Of a stretch of 64,000 nucleotides of DNA, positions 28,742 through 37,846 are shown piece by piece (position 1 is the first letter of the stretch; each line of letters begins with the position of its first letter). This DNA is from Sediminibacillus dalangtanensis (lineage in GTDB: Bacteria; Bacillota; Bacilli; Bacillales; Amphibacillaceae), in the NCBI RefSeq assembly GCF_017792025.1, contig NZ_CP046956.1, forward strand, positions 2,356,001 through 2,420,000, given 5' to 3'. The translations under genes were made by a program, and so were the position numbers. The notes under the pieces are model-generated. The model ran no database searches. It was given only the letters and a program-made list of their open reading frames with translations, and was not told the DNA's origin.

Positions 28742-29479
28742 TTACAAGGATGGTCCTGGAGCGATTTCCCGCTTATGAGCAGACTTTTTATGGAGCTGAT
28801 CAATAATTTCTTTGTCCTTTTGCGGGATTTCTTCCCCCTTCAAATACTTGTCGATTTTCTCATAAGTCGTTCCCATTTCGTTCTCGTCAGTTTGGCCTTC
28901 CCAAAGTCCTGCACTAGGTTGTTTATGGACAATATCATCCGGTACGCCCAAATATTCCGCCATTTCCCGGACCTCGCCTTTACCCAGGCTGACTAGTGGG
29001 ACCAAATCCACACCGCCATCTCCATACTTGGTAAAATAGCCAGTATAAAATTCTGCCGCGTTATCGGTTCCGACTACTAAGTACTGATAATTAGCCGCTA
29101 AAGCATATAAGGTGCTCATCCGTAGACGGGCGCGTAGGTTAGCATCCGCCAGCTGCTGGTTATCCGGATTGACAGACTGCTGGTCGTTAAGCTGGGTTTG
29201 AATGTTGTTGAACAGTACGTCATGTGTCTCTGATAAGTCAACGGTTATTGAATCGATTCCACAGCTGTCAATCACCTTTTTGGCGTCTTCCATGTCCTGT
29301 GGGTTACTTTTGCAAGGGAGTATCACACCTAGTGAATGATCCGGCGCCGCCCGTTTTATTAGATGGGCAACCACGGCAGAATCGATACCGCCGCTAACGC
29401 CTACCAATAAACCCTTCACTCCAGATTCTTTGATTTTTTCTTGAAGCCATGCTACAATTTTTTCTACTTTTTCCTGCAT
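28742..29479 (-). CDS. nadE: NAD+ synthase, ammonia-dependent type
   Basis: Amidates deamido-NAD to NAD with ATP. The 245-aa protein has the ATP-pyrophosphatase loop VGVSGGIDSAVVAHL (about residues 27-41) and the NaAD-binding stretch TDNAAEFYTGYFTKYGDG (about 145-162), and ends in a lysine-rich loop KKSAHKREIAPGP. There is no glutaminase domain. It is shorter than the roughly 270-aa NadE of B. subtilis and resembles the compact type. Its position between safA and coxA is not the B. subtilis arrangement. ATG follows GGGAGGAGACAAACG. Confidence 0.93.
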   Translation of the reverse strand: MQEKVEKIVAWLQEKIKESGVKGLLVGVSGGIDSAVVAHLIKRAAPDHSLGVILPCKSNPQDMEDAKKVIDSCGIDSITVDLSETHDVLFNNIQTQLNDQQSVNPDNQQLADANLRARLRMSTLYALAANYQYLVVGTDNAAEFYTGYFTKYGDGGVDLVPLVSLGKGEVREMAEYLGVPDDIVHKQPSAGLWEGQTDENEMGTTYEKIDKYLKGEEIPQKDKEIIDQLHKKSAHKREIAPGPSL

Positions 29480-29507
29480 CGTTTGTCTCCTCCCATTTGA
29501 TAATAAT

Positions 29508-30476
29508 TTATGTTAGCACAATTTCTACATCTTTCACAAATTTAACCCGCTGCTTCCATTTCTCCTCAAGGTGGGAAACATAATCGAACAATTGGTTCCA
29601 TGACGGCTTTCTTCGGGAAAACAACAGCCATTCTCTAATCAAATCGACTGGTGTTCCAACGCTTCTTAAAATAAAATCAATTTCCTCCTCCTTTTCCGAA
29701 AAGAGGGAACTGCACAATTGTTTTATATCATGGTTGACATAAGGTAAAAAGCGCTGGCCAAGTTGAATCCAATCGTAACTTTCAGGAGCCAGACTAAGCA
29801 AATCAAAGTCGATAATATTCACTGCACTCGAGTTTGTTCGTAAGAAATTATGGGATGCGACATCACCGTGTGTCCAACTGCGTCTATCCACAGCTGTTTT
29901 TTCCATTGTATACCAGTCAATGTCTTTCCGTAGTCGTTCCAAAAGGCTGGCCGTCGTGTCGATGATTTCGCTGGCCAATGAATCCTTACCAGCCGCCTCA
30001 AACAGAAACCGGGTTTTGGAAAACCTGTGCAACCGATTTTCCCACTTATACACTAGCGGAGGCCGGATGACAGGATCCGCCACCTTTATTCCCCTGGCTG
30101 CCAAATGAAAATTCCGGAGAACCTCCACCGCTGTTTCCCTATCCTGTTTGTTGGCGAACTGAAGGGATTGTCCCTCCCGGTAAGGCATTAAAAGCCAATG
30201 GTAACCATATTCATATAAAAAGAATTCCCCATTTGGAAAATGGACAAACCTGACAATGTCCGAATCAGGATAAACCGTTTGAAAATCGAGCTGCTGCTGT
30301 ACAGATGCCCTCTGTTTGATTCCTTTCAGGATATATTTCTGGCCTGAATCATCACGGAGAACAAAGACGGCGTGCTTAAGGAACCTTAATTTTTCCGGAC
30401 ACAGAAGTGCCCTCTTCTGTAAAAAGGAAGAGAGACGAGCCTGAAAGGCTTCGTCTCTAAGTGCCAGCTTATTCAC
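29508..30476 (-). CDS. Phosphotransferase-fold protein (CotS/YutH or APH-like)
   Basis: A 322-aa protein of the aminoglycoside-phosphotransferase/choline-kinase fold. N-lobe lysine KYILKGIK (about residues 48-55), catalytic loop THGDVASHNFL (about 207-217) with the HGD and N, and metal-binding IDFD (about 226-229) are intact. Spore-associated members (CotS, YutH) share this architecture, and the gene overlaps the end of safA by eight bases, which suggests a sporulation role. The start is a GTG at 30476 after GGGAGG. Substrate unknown; true antibiotic resistance is unlikely given the context. Confidence 0.78.
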   Translation of the reverse strand: MNKLALRDEAFQARLSSFLQKRALLCPEKLRFLKHAVFVLRDDSGQKYILKGIKQRASVQQQLDFQTVYPDSDIVRFVHFPNGEFFLYEYGYHWLLMPYREGQSLQFANKQDRETAVEVLRNFHLAARGIKVADPVIRPPLVYKWENRLHRFSKTRFLFEAAGKDSLASEIIDTTASLLERLRKDIDWYTMEKTAVDRRSWTHGDVASHNFLRTNSSAVNIIDFDLLSLAPESYDWIQLGQRFLPYVNHDIKQLCSSLFSEKEEEIDFILRSVGTPVDLIREWLLFSRRKPSWNQLFDYVSHLEEKWKQRVKFVKDVEIVLT

Positions 30477-31581
30477 TTTCTTCTTCTTCCTCCCGAGAGT
30501 ACGGCGGATATGGAGGATTGAAATTTGTCATACCTGTATATGGTTGTTGCGGCTGGAACTGTTGGTAGGATGGTTGATTATAGGCAGGGTACATTTGCTG
30601 AGGCATCATCTGTCCACCAAATGGCTGCATACCCTGCTGGGACATAAAGCCCGGATACCCATAACCAGGCCATTGCTGACCCGGATATCCAGCCATGGAC
30701 TGGTTAGGGTCGGCATACTGCCCCAAGGTTTGAGAACCGCCGCATCCGCAATCACTGTCCATACCTGCCACGTTTTGAGGCATTTGTGGCATTGGGGTCA
30801 TTTCCATCGACGAAGAGGATTCCATCAAGTCTTCCATTCCCTGTGAAACACCTTGCACGGTGGGATAAGAAAAAGATTGATTGGCCGTCATATTCTCTGC
30901 TCCGAATTGGGGACCACACGGTACTGTCTCCCCCATCGGATAATGGTGTACCGGCATGGTCATAGGCTGCATCGGGATACAATATGGCATCGGTTGATAA
31001 TAGTTCATAGGCATTGGTTGTTGTGCCGGCAATGTCTGTGCAGGCATTTCATAAGCCGGGGTTTCCTGTTTCCATTTTTTATCCTCGTGTTTTTTTGGCG
31101 ACTCATAAGATGGCATTTTCGGTACGGTCATATTGATCGGGAACTTTTCCATATGCTGTTCCATCATCGGCACTTTTGGTACGTCCATCATTTTGGAAGC
31201 TGGTTTCTTATGGTCATCTTCCTTGATTACCGGAAATGCTTTGGGCGTAGTATCCTTCCAAGGATGCTTTGCAGGCTGTTTGCCAGCCTGTGGCTGTGTT
31301 TCCGGCTTCTCTTTTTCCTTAGGCTTCTGCTGGCTTTCCTGTTGCTTCTTCTTCTGTTTTTGTTGCGCAGGTTGAGGAGGGTATTGCTGCATTTCCTTAT
31401 CTAAACTTCCCTCTTGTTTAACTTGGACAGAATTGCCTGGTATCTTGATTTTCATTCCCGGCATGATCATATCCGGATTAGACAGGTGAGAATTCACCTG
31501 CTTCAGTTCTTCAAAATCCACTCCATACTTTTTGGCTATTTCCCACAATGTTTCTCCTTTTTGCACTACATGAATTCTCAA
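30469..31581 (-). CDS. safA: Spore coat assembly protein SafA (LysM)
   Basis: Morphogenetic coat protein of 370 aa. An N-terminal LysM domain (residues 1-46, RIHVVQKGETLWEIAKKYGV with MPGMKIKIPG) binds cortex peptidoglycan; a basic Q/K-rich linker follows, and the C-terminal half is low-complexity, rich in Met, Pro, Tyr and Gln as in B. subtilis SafA. One CGCG motif (DCGCGGSQ) is also present. The start is a TTG at 31581 with AAGGGAG eight bases upstream; the frame extends to 31647 without a site. The kinase-like gene overlaps its end. Confidence 0.93.
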   Translation of the reverse strand: MRIHVVQKGETLWEIAKKYGVDFEELKQVNSHLSNPDMIMPGMKIKIPGNSVQVKQEGSLDKEMQQYPPQPAQQKQKKKQQESQQKPKEKEKPETQPQAGKQPAKHPWKDTTPKAFPVIKEDDHKKPASKMMDVPKVPMMEQHMEKFPINMTVPKMPSYESPKKHEDKKWKQETPAYEMPAQTLPAQQPMPMNYYQPMPYCIPMQPMTMPVHHYPMGETVPCGPQFGAENMTANQSFSYPTVQGVSQGMEDLMESSSSMEMTPMPQMPQNVAGMDSDCGCGGSQTLGQYADPNQSMAGYPGQQWPGYGYPGFMSQQGMQPFGGQMMPQQMYPAYNQPSYQQFQPQQPYTGMTNFNPPYPPYSREEEEESE

Positions 31582-31720
31582 TACTGAAACTCCCTTCTGT
31601 ATAATTATGGCAGACACTAACGAGCCTGAATTACGGAACAATTCCATACAACATATGCGAATGCCCCAGAAAGGTTGATGAAATATTCGATGATCATGAA
31701 AAATATGCCTAAAAATACAA

Positions 31721-31760
31721 GCTGCCGGCCGGAATGACTTTCATCATCCCTGCCGGCAGC
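31721..31760 (-). terminator. Terminator after pheA
   Basis: On the minus strand GCTGCCGGCAGGGATGATGA with its partner TCATTCCGGCCGGCAGC folds into a strong GC-rich hairpin followed by TTGTATTTTT. Confidence 0.75.
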
Positions 31761-31777
31761 AAAGGTCTTCATACTTG

Positions 31778-32638
31778 TTACCTATTCATTTGGTAAACGG
31801 GATAGGTGCCGAGGAGTGTCACTTTACAGCCCAATGCCTCCAATTCGGCCTTCACCCCAGGAAACAACACTTGGTCATAAGCTTGGATGACATCGATAAT
31901 GAAATAATAGTTTCCAAGCCCTGTCTTCATCGGCCGGGATTCGATTTTGGACAGGTTCATTTTCCGCCAGGCAAAAGCGGACAGCACTTGATGCAATGCA
32001 CCCGCATAATCGCTCGGTAGCGTAATCAACAAGGTTGTTTTTTGCGTGCCGGCTGCATGCCCACTGCTGATTACCGGCTCCTCCTGCTTCGATAACACTG
32101 CAAACCTTGTATGATTATTTGGATAATCATGAATATCCTCTGCCAAAATTTTTAATCCGTATTCTTTAGCAGCAAGTTTATTGCCAATTGCTGCGGCAGT
32201 CGGATCCGAAGTCGCAACCATTTCTGCCGCCTTCCCGGTGGAGGTAGTGTAATGCACATCCGCCTGCTGCAAGTGTTTATGTAGAAATTGATGACACTGA
32301 GCAATTGCATGGCTGTGTGAATACACATGGGCGATATCCAAAAAAGATTCGGTCGCTCTTTCGTTTACCAGCAAGTGCTGCTTGATTGGAACGACTATTT
32401 CTGCAACGATAGGAAGTCTCACTTGATGGATCATATAATCAATCGTCAAGTGGACCGTTCCCTCGATTGCATTTTCCAATGGCACGACAGCTATATCGAT
32501 TTCTTCGTTTTCTACGGCATCCATACATTCAGGAATCGTTGCATAATCCGCTTTTTCTTCTCCATTAAAAAGGGAATCTACTGCAATTTTCGTAAAAGTC
32601 CCCTTCGGCCCCAAATACCCTATTTTCTTTTTCACCAT
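31778..32638 (-). CDS. pheA: Prephenate dehydratase
   Basis: Converts prephenate to phenylpyruvate for phenylalanine. The 286-aa protein has the N-terminal GYLGPKGTFTKIAVD, the substrate-site PLENAIEGTVHLTIDY (about 55-70), the TRF motif in NHTRFAVL (about 175-182) and a C-terminal ACT regulatory domain with ESRPMKTGLGNYYFIIDV. The ATG at 32638 is four bases from GGGGG. It is 13 bases after pheB, and the pheB-pheA pair follows obg as in B. subtilis. Phenylalanine feedback through ACT is expected. Confidence 0.96.
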   Translation of the reverse strand: MVKKKIGYLGPKGTFTKIAVDSLFNGEEKADYATIPECMDAVENEEIDIAVVPLENAIEGTVHLTIDYMIHQVRLPIVAEIVVPIKQHLLVNERATESFLDIAHVYSHSHAIAQCHQFLHKHLQQADVHYTTSTGKAAEMVATSDPTAAAIGNKLAAKEYGLKILAEDIHDYPNNHTRFAVLSKQEEPVISSGHAAGTQKTTLLITLPSDYAGALHQVLSAFAWRKMNLSKIESRPMKTGLGNYYFIIDVIQAYDQVLFPGVKAELEALGCKVTLLGTYPVYQMNR

Positions 32639-32651
32639 GTTTCCCCCTGTT

Positions 32652-33101
32652 CTAAGCACCAGAACTTAATATTTCCACCCTATCGACAAAATCCAGCCGT
32701 TTCAATTGTTGAATCAACGTCTCGATTTGAATAGTCATTGCGGAAGTATTCAAGGACAACGTCACATTCGCCTTTCCCTGGAGCGGAATCGTCTGATGGA
32801 TAGTCAAAATATTCCCTCCTGCTTTTGCTACCGTATCCAGTAAATTGGATAATGTACCTGCCCTGTCTTCCAAGTGAAAAAACAAAGTGATCATCCGCTC
32901 CTTTACCATTGCCTGGAAAGGAAATACTGCATCCCGATACTTATAAAAAGCACTCCGCGACAAATCGACCTGTTTCACAGCATCAAATACAGATTCCACT
33001 TTGCCGCGTTCAATCAGCGCTTTCGCTTCAATCGTTTTTTTCATGGCATCAGGAAGGATGTCGTTTCGTACAAGATAAAATTTTTCTTCTTTTTCAGCCA
33101 T
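32652..33101 (-). CDS. pheB: ACT domain-containing protein PheB
   Basis: A 149-aa protein of the UPF0735 group: an N-terminal helical, HTH-like part ([20 protein letters not shown], about 38-57) followed by one ACT domain ([20 protein letters not shown], about 75-94, then [20 protein letters not shown]). The role is unclear; from its position it probably senses an amino acid and influences aromatic or sporulation metabolism. It is coupled to pheA downstream. The ATG at 33101 follows GGGGAATAAACCA. Confidence 0.93.
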   Translation of the reverse strand: MAEKEEKFYLVRNDILPDAMKKTIEAKALIERGKVESVFDAVKQVDLSRSAFYKYRDAVFPFQAMVKERMITLFFHLEDRAGTLSNLLDTVAKAGGNILTIHQTIPLQGKANVTLSLNTSAMTIQIETLIQQLKRLDFVDRVEILSSGA

Positions 33102-33146
33102 TGGTTTATTCCCCTTTGTACGTGCCTAGCTCCGCCTGAAAGTACG

Positions 33147-34433
<1,287 letters not shown>

Positions 34434-34441
34434 TCACCTCT

Positions 34442-34972
34442 TCAGCTGCACACCCATTTGACTGTACACCGATTTTTTTCTGCTTCTGAGACCGTAACGA
34501 AAAATCGTTCGTCAAGTTCAGACAGCTCTTTGCTCATTTTTTCAGGTGTATCGTACACCCCTGAAATTTCCAACAATACAACCAATTGATTCAATTGGTC
34601 GGAATGAAGGGTAAGATTCCCCTCGTACATTTCCATTTCGTTTGTATGCCGGCCGATTACCTCTATCAGCTTATTTAGCCAGGACGCTATCTCTTCATCA
34701 TATATAGAATACCCGTTTGATTCCAGCGAAATGTCGTAATCAAGCCGGAAATTACTGTGATGCCAGTTAAAACTTATGGCCCATAAAGCTGTCTGCGGCA
34801 AGCATGCACTTGAAATCCGCCGTTCCTTTTCCATTTCAGCATTGATTTCGTGGATTTTCTCCTTCACTTTATCCAGTTTCCCCATTGAGGCATAGCCACT
34901 AATCAACTGCATCGCATTCATCCAATCATGACGATAATGACTTAATAGCTCTACGACCTTTTCCGGTTCCAT
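34442..34972 (-). CDS. spo0B: Sporulation initiation phosphotransferase Spo0B
   Basis: Phosphorelay transfer protein of 176 aa that passes phosphate from Spo0F to Spo0A. The phosphorylated histidine lies in HYRHDWMNAMQLISGYASM (His-15 with this start), in a two-helix hairpin dimer domain, and a degenerate kinase-like ATPase domain fills the C-terminus. The ATG at 34972 lies eight bases from a long G-rich site; a TTG 30 bases upstream has no site. Downstream of it is obg, as in B. subtilis where the two form one operon. Sequence similarity within this family is low, so context counts. Confidence 0.88.
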   Translation of the reverse strand: MEPEKVVELLSHYRHDWMNAMQLISGYASMGKLDKVKEKIHEINAEMEKERRISSACLPQTALWAISFNWHHSNFRLDYDISLESNGYSIYDEEIASWLNKLIEVIGRHTNEMEMYEGNLTLHSDQLNQLVVLLEISGVYDTPEKMSKELSELDERFFVTVSEAEKNRCTVKWVCS

Positions 34973-35064
34973 CTTGTTATCCGCCCCCCACTCAGTTATC
35001 AAAATTATAGCAAAAAAGCAAGGGAACGAAAACAGGACTATATTCTGTTTATGTACAGGCAGAA

Positions 35065-35236
35065 CAAAAGCGCACGCGCCTTGCTCACCCCCGACAAGCT
35101 TAAGAACAGCCTCGGCGTGGCGCTTTTTGCCACACAGAGGGTGGGCTTAAGACCTCGAGGGGGTAGGCGCTGGAGCTGGACGTGGCTGTTTCAGCCAATA
35201 ATTATCCACAGTCCATTACATTTATCATTTCCTATA
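35065..35236 (+). repeat. Dispersed repeat family A, copy 4 (with DnaA box)
   Basis: Nearly identical to the copies at 6058 and 21359, with GCGCACGCGCC for GCGCAAGCGCC and GGCTGTTTCAGCC for GGCTGGTTCAGCC. It keeps the perfect TTATCCACA at 35202-35210. It lies between spo0B and the rpmA terminator. Confidence 0.92.
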
Positions 35237-35243
35237 CAGGCAC

Positions 35244-35283
35244 AAAAAAAGACCCTATCCTCTACTGGTTAGGGTCTTTTTTC
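35244..35283 (-). terminator. Terminator after rpmA
   Basis: On the minus strand AAAAAAGACCCTAACCAG and GGATAGGGTCTTTTTTT form a strong hairpin with a T-run, immediately after the rpmA stop. Confidence 0.9.
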
Positions 35284-35285
35284 CA

Positions 35286-35576
35286 TTAAGCTTCTTGTAC
35301 TTCTGGATACACGCTCACTTTTTTGCGATCGCGTCCCACACGTTCAAACTTAACGATGCCGTCAGCTTTAGCGAACAACGTATCGTCTCCGCCGCGTCCA
35401 ACGTTAGCACCTGGATAGATTTTTGTACCGCGTTGGCGGTAAAGGATAGAGCCGCCTGTTACGAATTGTCCGTCTGCACGCTTGGCACCAAGACGTTTCG
35501 ATTCGGAATCACGGCCGTTTTTCGTACTACCTTGACCTTTTTTCTGAGAGAAAAATTGTAGATTAAGACGTAGCAT
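35286..35576 (-). CDS. rpmA: 50S ribosomal protein L27 (with cleavable N-terminus)
   Basis: L27 of 96 aa at the peptidyl-transferase centre. The N-terminal [20 protein letters not shown] carries the Firmicute extension ending in NLQFF, the site cut by Prp before the mature SQKKG start. [20 protein letters not shown] is the family core. The adjacent prp gene encodes the protease. AAGGAGGTGCAAACCAA precedes the ATG. Terminal gene of the rplU-prp-rpmA operon. Confidence 0.98.
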   Translation of the reverse strand: MLRLNLQFFSQKKGQGSTKNGRDSESKRLGAKRADGQFVTGGSILYRQRGTKIYPGANVGRGGDDTLFAKADGIVKFERVGRDRKKVSVYPEVQEA

Positions 35577-35591
35577 TTGGTTTGCACCTCC

Positions 35592-35924
35592 TTATTTTTC
35601 AGAGATGGTAATATACTTCCCATAGTCTCTTGCTATGGTCTCCAAGGATACCATCATACCCTCAAGCAGTAAATATGCTTTCGCTTTTGTTTCATCTGTT
35701 AAGTTTTCAGGCAGTTCCATCCGTAAATAACCGCCTTCTTCCCCAGCTTGTTCAATGATAGGTTCCATTTCACAAAGACGGATAACGGCATTTACAGATC
35801 CGAAAGAAACTGCTGAAACACCAGCGCAGACCAAGTCATAGCCTTCTGATACACTATCAGCATGACCGCTTAATTCAAACGCATGGATATTGCCTTGTTT
35901 ACGGTACACAGCCACCTTAATCAT
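35592..35924 (-). CDS. prp: Ribosomal-processing cysteine protease Prp
   Basis: A 110-aa protease that removes the N-terminal extension of L27. The active-site histidine lies in ELSGHADSVSEGYDLVCAGV (His-22), and the cysteine (Cys-34) twelve residues later in the same block; SAVSFGSVNAV follows. This is the normal family arrangement. It sits between rplU and rpmA as in other Firmicutes, 11 bases after rplU. Loss of this enzyme is lethal in Staphylococcus aureus because uncut L27 blocks the ribosome (family knowledge). Confidence 0.96.
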   Translation of the reverse strand: MIKVAVYRKQGNIHAFELSGHADSVSEGYDLVCAGVSAVSFGSVNAVIRLCEMEPIIEQAGEEGGYLRMELPENLTDETKAKAYLLLEGMMVSLETIARDYGKYITISEK

Positions 35925-35935
35925 ACTATCAAACC

Positions 35936-36244
35936 TTATGCATTGATTTTATCAATGGTCAGTTTGGTGTAAGGCTGACGGTGACCTTGTTTACGATGGT
36001 AGTTCTTTTTCGGCTTGTATTTGAAGACAGTTACTTTTTTGCCGCGGCCTTGTTTTTCAACCTTAGCAGTTACAGTAGCACCATCTACATATGGAGCGCC
36101 GACTTTCACGTCATCTCCACCGACTACAAGTACTTTATCAAAAGTGACAGTAGCGCCGTCTTCGCCCTCTACTTTTTCTACGTAGATAGCTTGGCCTTCT
36201 TCTACTTTCACTTGTTTACCACCAGTTTCAATAATTGCGTACAT
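35936..36244 (-). CDS. rplU: 50S ribosomal protein L21
   Basis: Ribosomal protein of 102 aa that binds 23S rRNA. The N-terminus [18 protein letters not shown] and C-terminal [18 protein letters not shown] are characteristic. The ATG at 36244 is preceded by AGGAGGTGCAGAAGT; a frame extended to 36280 runs back into the leader and lacks a site. First gene of the rplU-prp-rpmA operon, with a dedicated promoter and leader upstream. Confidence 0.98.
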   Translation of the reverse strand: MYAIIETGGKQVKVEEGQAIYVEKVEGEDGATVTFDKVLVVGGDDVKVGAPYVDGATVTAKVEKQGRGKKVTVFKYKPKKNYHRKQGHRQPYTKLTIDKINA

Positions 36245-36249
36245 ACTTC

Positions 36250-36351
36250 TGCACCTCCTCGTTAAACTAAGACTCGCCATTCAGGTGTCAACGAGGTTGA
36301 CTTATCGACCTGTTCTGAGCGGTTGTAGCATCGGGTGCTACGATGAATAAC
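36250..36351 (-). promoter_or_regulatory. L21 ribosomal-protein leader (RNA structure before rplU)
   Basis: The minus-strand transcript before rplU contains two clear hairpins, GTAGCACCCGATGCTAC and GTCAACCTCGTTGAC, plus GGCGAGTCTTAG, in the arrangement of the L21 leader found ahead of rplU in Bacilli. It probably gives autoregulation by L21. Assigned by position and structure only. Confidence 0.65.
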
Positions 36352-36357
36352 ATACTG

Positions 36358-36387
36358 ATGTTACCATAGTTTAAAAAAGTTTGTCAA
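36358..36387 (-). promoter_or_regulatory. Sigma-A promoter of rplU-prp-rpmA
   Basis: On the minus strand TTGACA (36382-36387) and TAACAT (36358-36363) are 18 bases apart. The -35 box lies within the last codons of the RNase G gene, so the ribosomal operon is started inside its upstream neighbour. Confidence 0.75.
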
Positions 36388-37834
36388 CACTTTCTGTCGC
36401 TTTGCCTCCGAGGTACACTTCCGCCTGCTTCTGGCTGCCTGCAAAGCCAATTTGATAACCTGCTCTCAGACTGTTGTCGGTAACCATGTATAACGAATTG
36501 CCCAATTTAGCCGAGAGTTCTGGAAGGGAAAGCAACTGTGAAAATAACTTGATGAATTCGTAACTTGCCACCACCACTACTGCATCGGCTCCGCTGTAAG
36601 ATGCATCGTACAGATCCCTTTCCAGCATGTAGACACGCGTTGAAGCAGAAAGCCCCAATCCGCTATTACTGTTGTCCTGAAGCAAATAAGACAGAGAATA
36701 CGACTCTCTTTTTCTGGTCATCTCCAGTAGACCGAGTTTCGTAAATCCGTAAATTTCGGTCCTTATCGGGTCATCAGTCAAATGCTGTCGAAAATGGCGG
36801 ATCAGTTCGGAACGGTCTTCTTCTTTATCCATGTTGATAAAATCCACGATGATGATACCAGCAATATTCCGCAATCGCAACTGTCTGGCAATCTCTTCGG
36901 CCGCTATGCGGTTCGTTTTCACTGCGGTATGTTGTTTACTGTTCCTTCCCGTGAAAGAAGCAGAATTGACATCGATAACTGTCAATGCTTCCGTTTGATC
37001 TATGTACAACTCTACCCCTTTAGGTAATTTGACACGGCTCCTGATTGCATTTTCAAAAAGTTGATTCACAGAGTAAGGAAGTTCCTTTATCAGGTCTTTC
37101 TTCCATTCTGTTTTTTCTGCTAAGGCAGGGAAAGCTTGTCTGACGCTTCGGACCAAGTTCGCACTATCAATCACCACTTTATCCATTTTTTCCGGCGCGA
37201 AACTTCGCAGCAGTCGGTCGGGAATCAATTGGTCCTCAAATATACAGGAAGGAGTTTTGACAGACACTGCTTTTCCCGAAATCTCTTTCCACTGCCGGCG
37301 CAGCCTGTTCAACTCTTCCGCAACCAATGCGAAATCGGTTTGGGCAGCACTGGTACGGATGATGACCCCTTCTTCCTGGTTAAGAATGGTTCCCAACTTT
37401 TCTCTCCATTCGCTGCGTTGTGGTTCGGCAATTTTTTTGGAAACAGCCACATAGCCTCCAAAGGGCATATATATAATCGAAATTCCCGGCAGGGTAAGAT
37501 TGGCAGTAAGCTTTGCTCCTTTTTCACCATATGCCGCCTTCTGGACCTGCACGAACAGACGCTGACCCTGGGTTAACATATTTTCCAGTTTGCGTTCTGG
37601 ATTTTTTTTACCTTCAGGCAGTTCTTTTTTAAGTAAGAACCCGGGTCTTGAGGAACCAAAATCGACAAAGGCTGCCTGTAGACCCTTTTCGATTTTAGAA
37701 ACTTGAGCCTGATAAATATTTCCGACTTGATCCTCCCAACCTGGACGATCGACAACAAACTCTTTGATTTCTCCATTTTCTTCAATGATTCCGACTTTTT
37801 CTGTTGCTTGTGCTTGTATATAAATGGTTAACAA
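36371..37834 (-). CDS. rng: Ribonuclease E/G family protein
   Basis: Endoribonuclease of 487 aa of the RNase G type. The S1 RNA-binding domain covers about residues 35-115 (GNIYQAQVSKIEKGLQAAFV), then the RNase-H-like and DNase-I-like catalytic part with metal ligands in TVIDVNSASF (about 283-292) and IIVDFINMDKEEDR (about 325-338). In place of the CPxCxG zinc link of E. coli RNase E/G, MTRKRESYSLSYLLQDNS is followed by no cysteine pair. B. subtilis lacks this enzyme and relies on RNase Y, but several other Bacillaceae have it. The start is TTG at 37834 after GAGGATG. Confidence 0.93.
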   Translation of the reverse strand: MLTIYIQAQATEKVGIIEENGEIKEFVVDRPGWEDQVGNIYQAQVSKIEKGLQAAFVDFGSSRPGFLLKKELPEGKKNPERKLENMLTQGQRLFVQVQKAAYGEKGAKLTANLTLPGISIIYMPFGGYVAVSKKIAEPQRSEWREKLGTILNQEEGVIIRTSAAQTDFALVAEELNRLRRQWKEISGKAVSVKTPSCIFEDQLIPDRLLRSFAPEKMDKVVIDSANLVRSVRQAFPALAEKTEWKKDLIKELPYSVNQLFENAIRSRVKLPKGVELYIDQTEALTVIDVNSASFTGRNSKQHTAVKTNRIAAEEIARQLRLRNIAGIIIVDFINMDKEEDRSELIRHFRQHLTDDPIRTEIYGFTKLGLLEMTRKRESYSLSYLLQDNSNSGLGLSASTRVYMLERDLYDASYSGADAVVVVASYEFIKLFSQLLSLPELSAKLGNSLYMVTDNSLRAGYQIGFAGSQKQAEVYLGGKATESVDKLF

Positions 37835-37846
37835 TGATTTTCATCC

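Noticed and set aside
29508..30476. Aminoglycoside resistance gene
   Set aside because: The fold and catalytic motifs are shared by many small-molecule kinases, and the overlap with safA points to a spore-associated kinase instead.
30853..31404. 183-codon plus-strand frame rich in H, R and L
   Set aside because: Antisense shadow of the low-complexity SafA C-terminus; composition is that of a mirrored Met/Pro/Gln-rich coat protein.
35051..35272. 73-codon frame within the family A repeat copy
   Set aside because: It is read through the repeat and the rpmA terminator; the same frame is not kept in the other copies.
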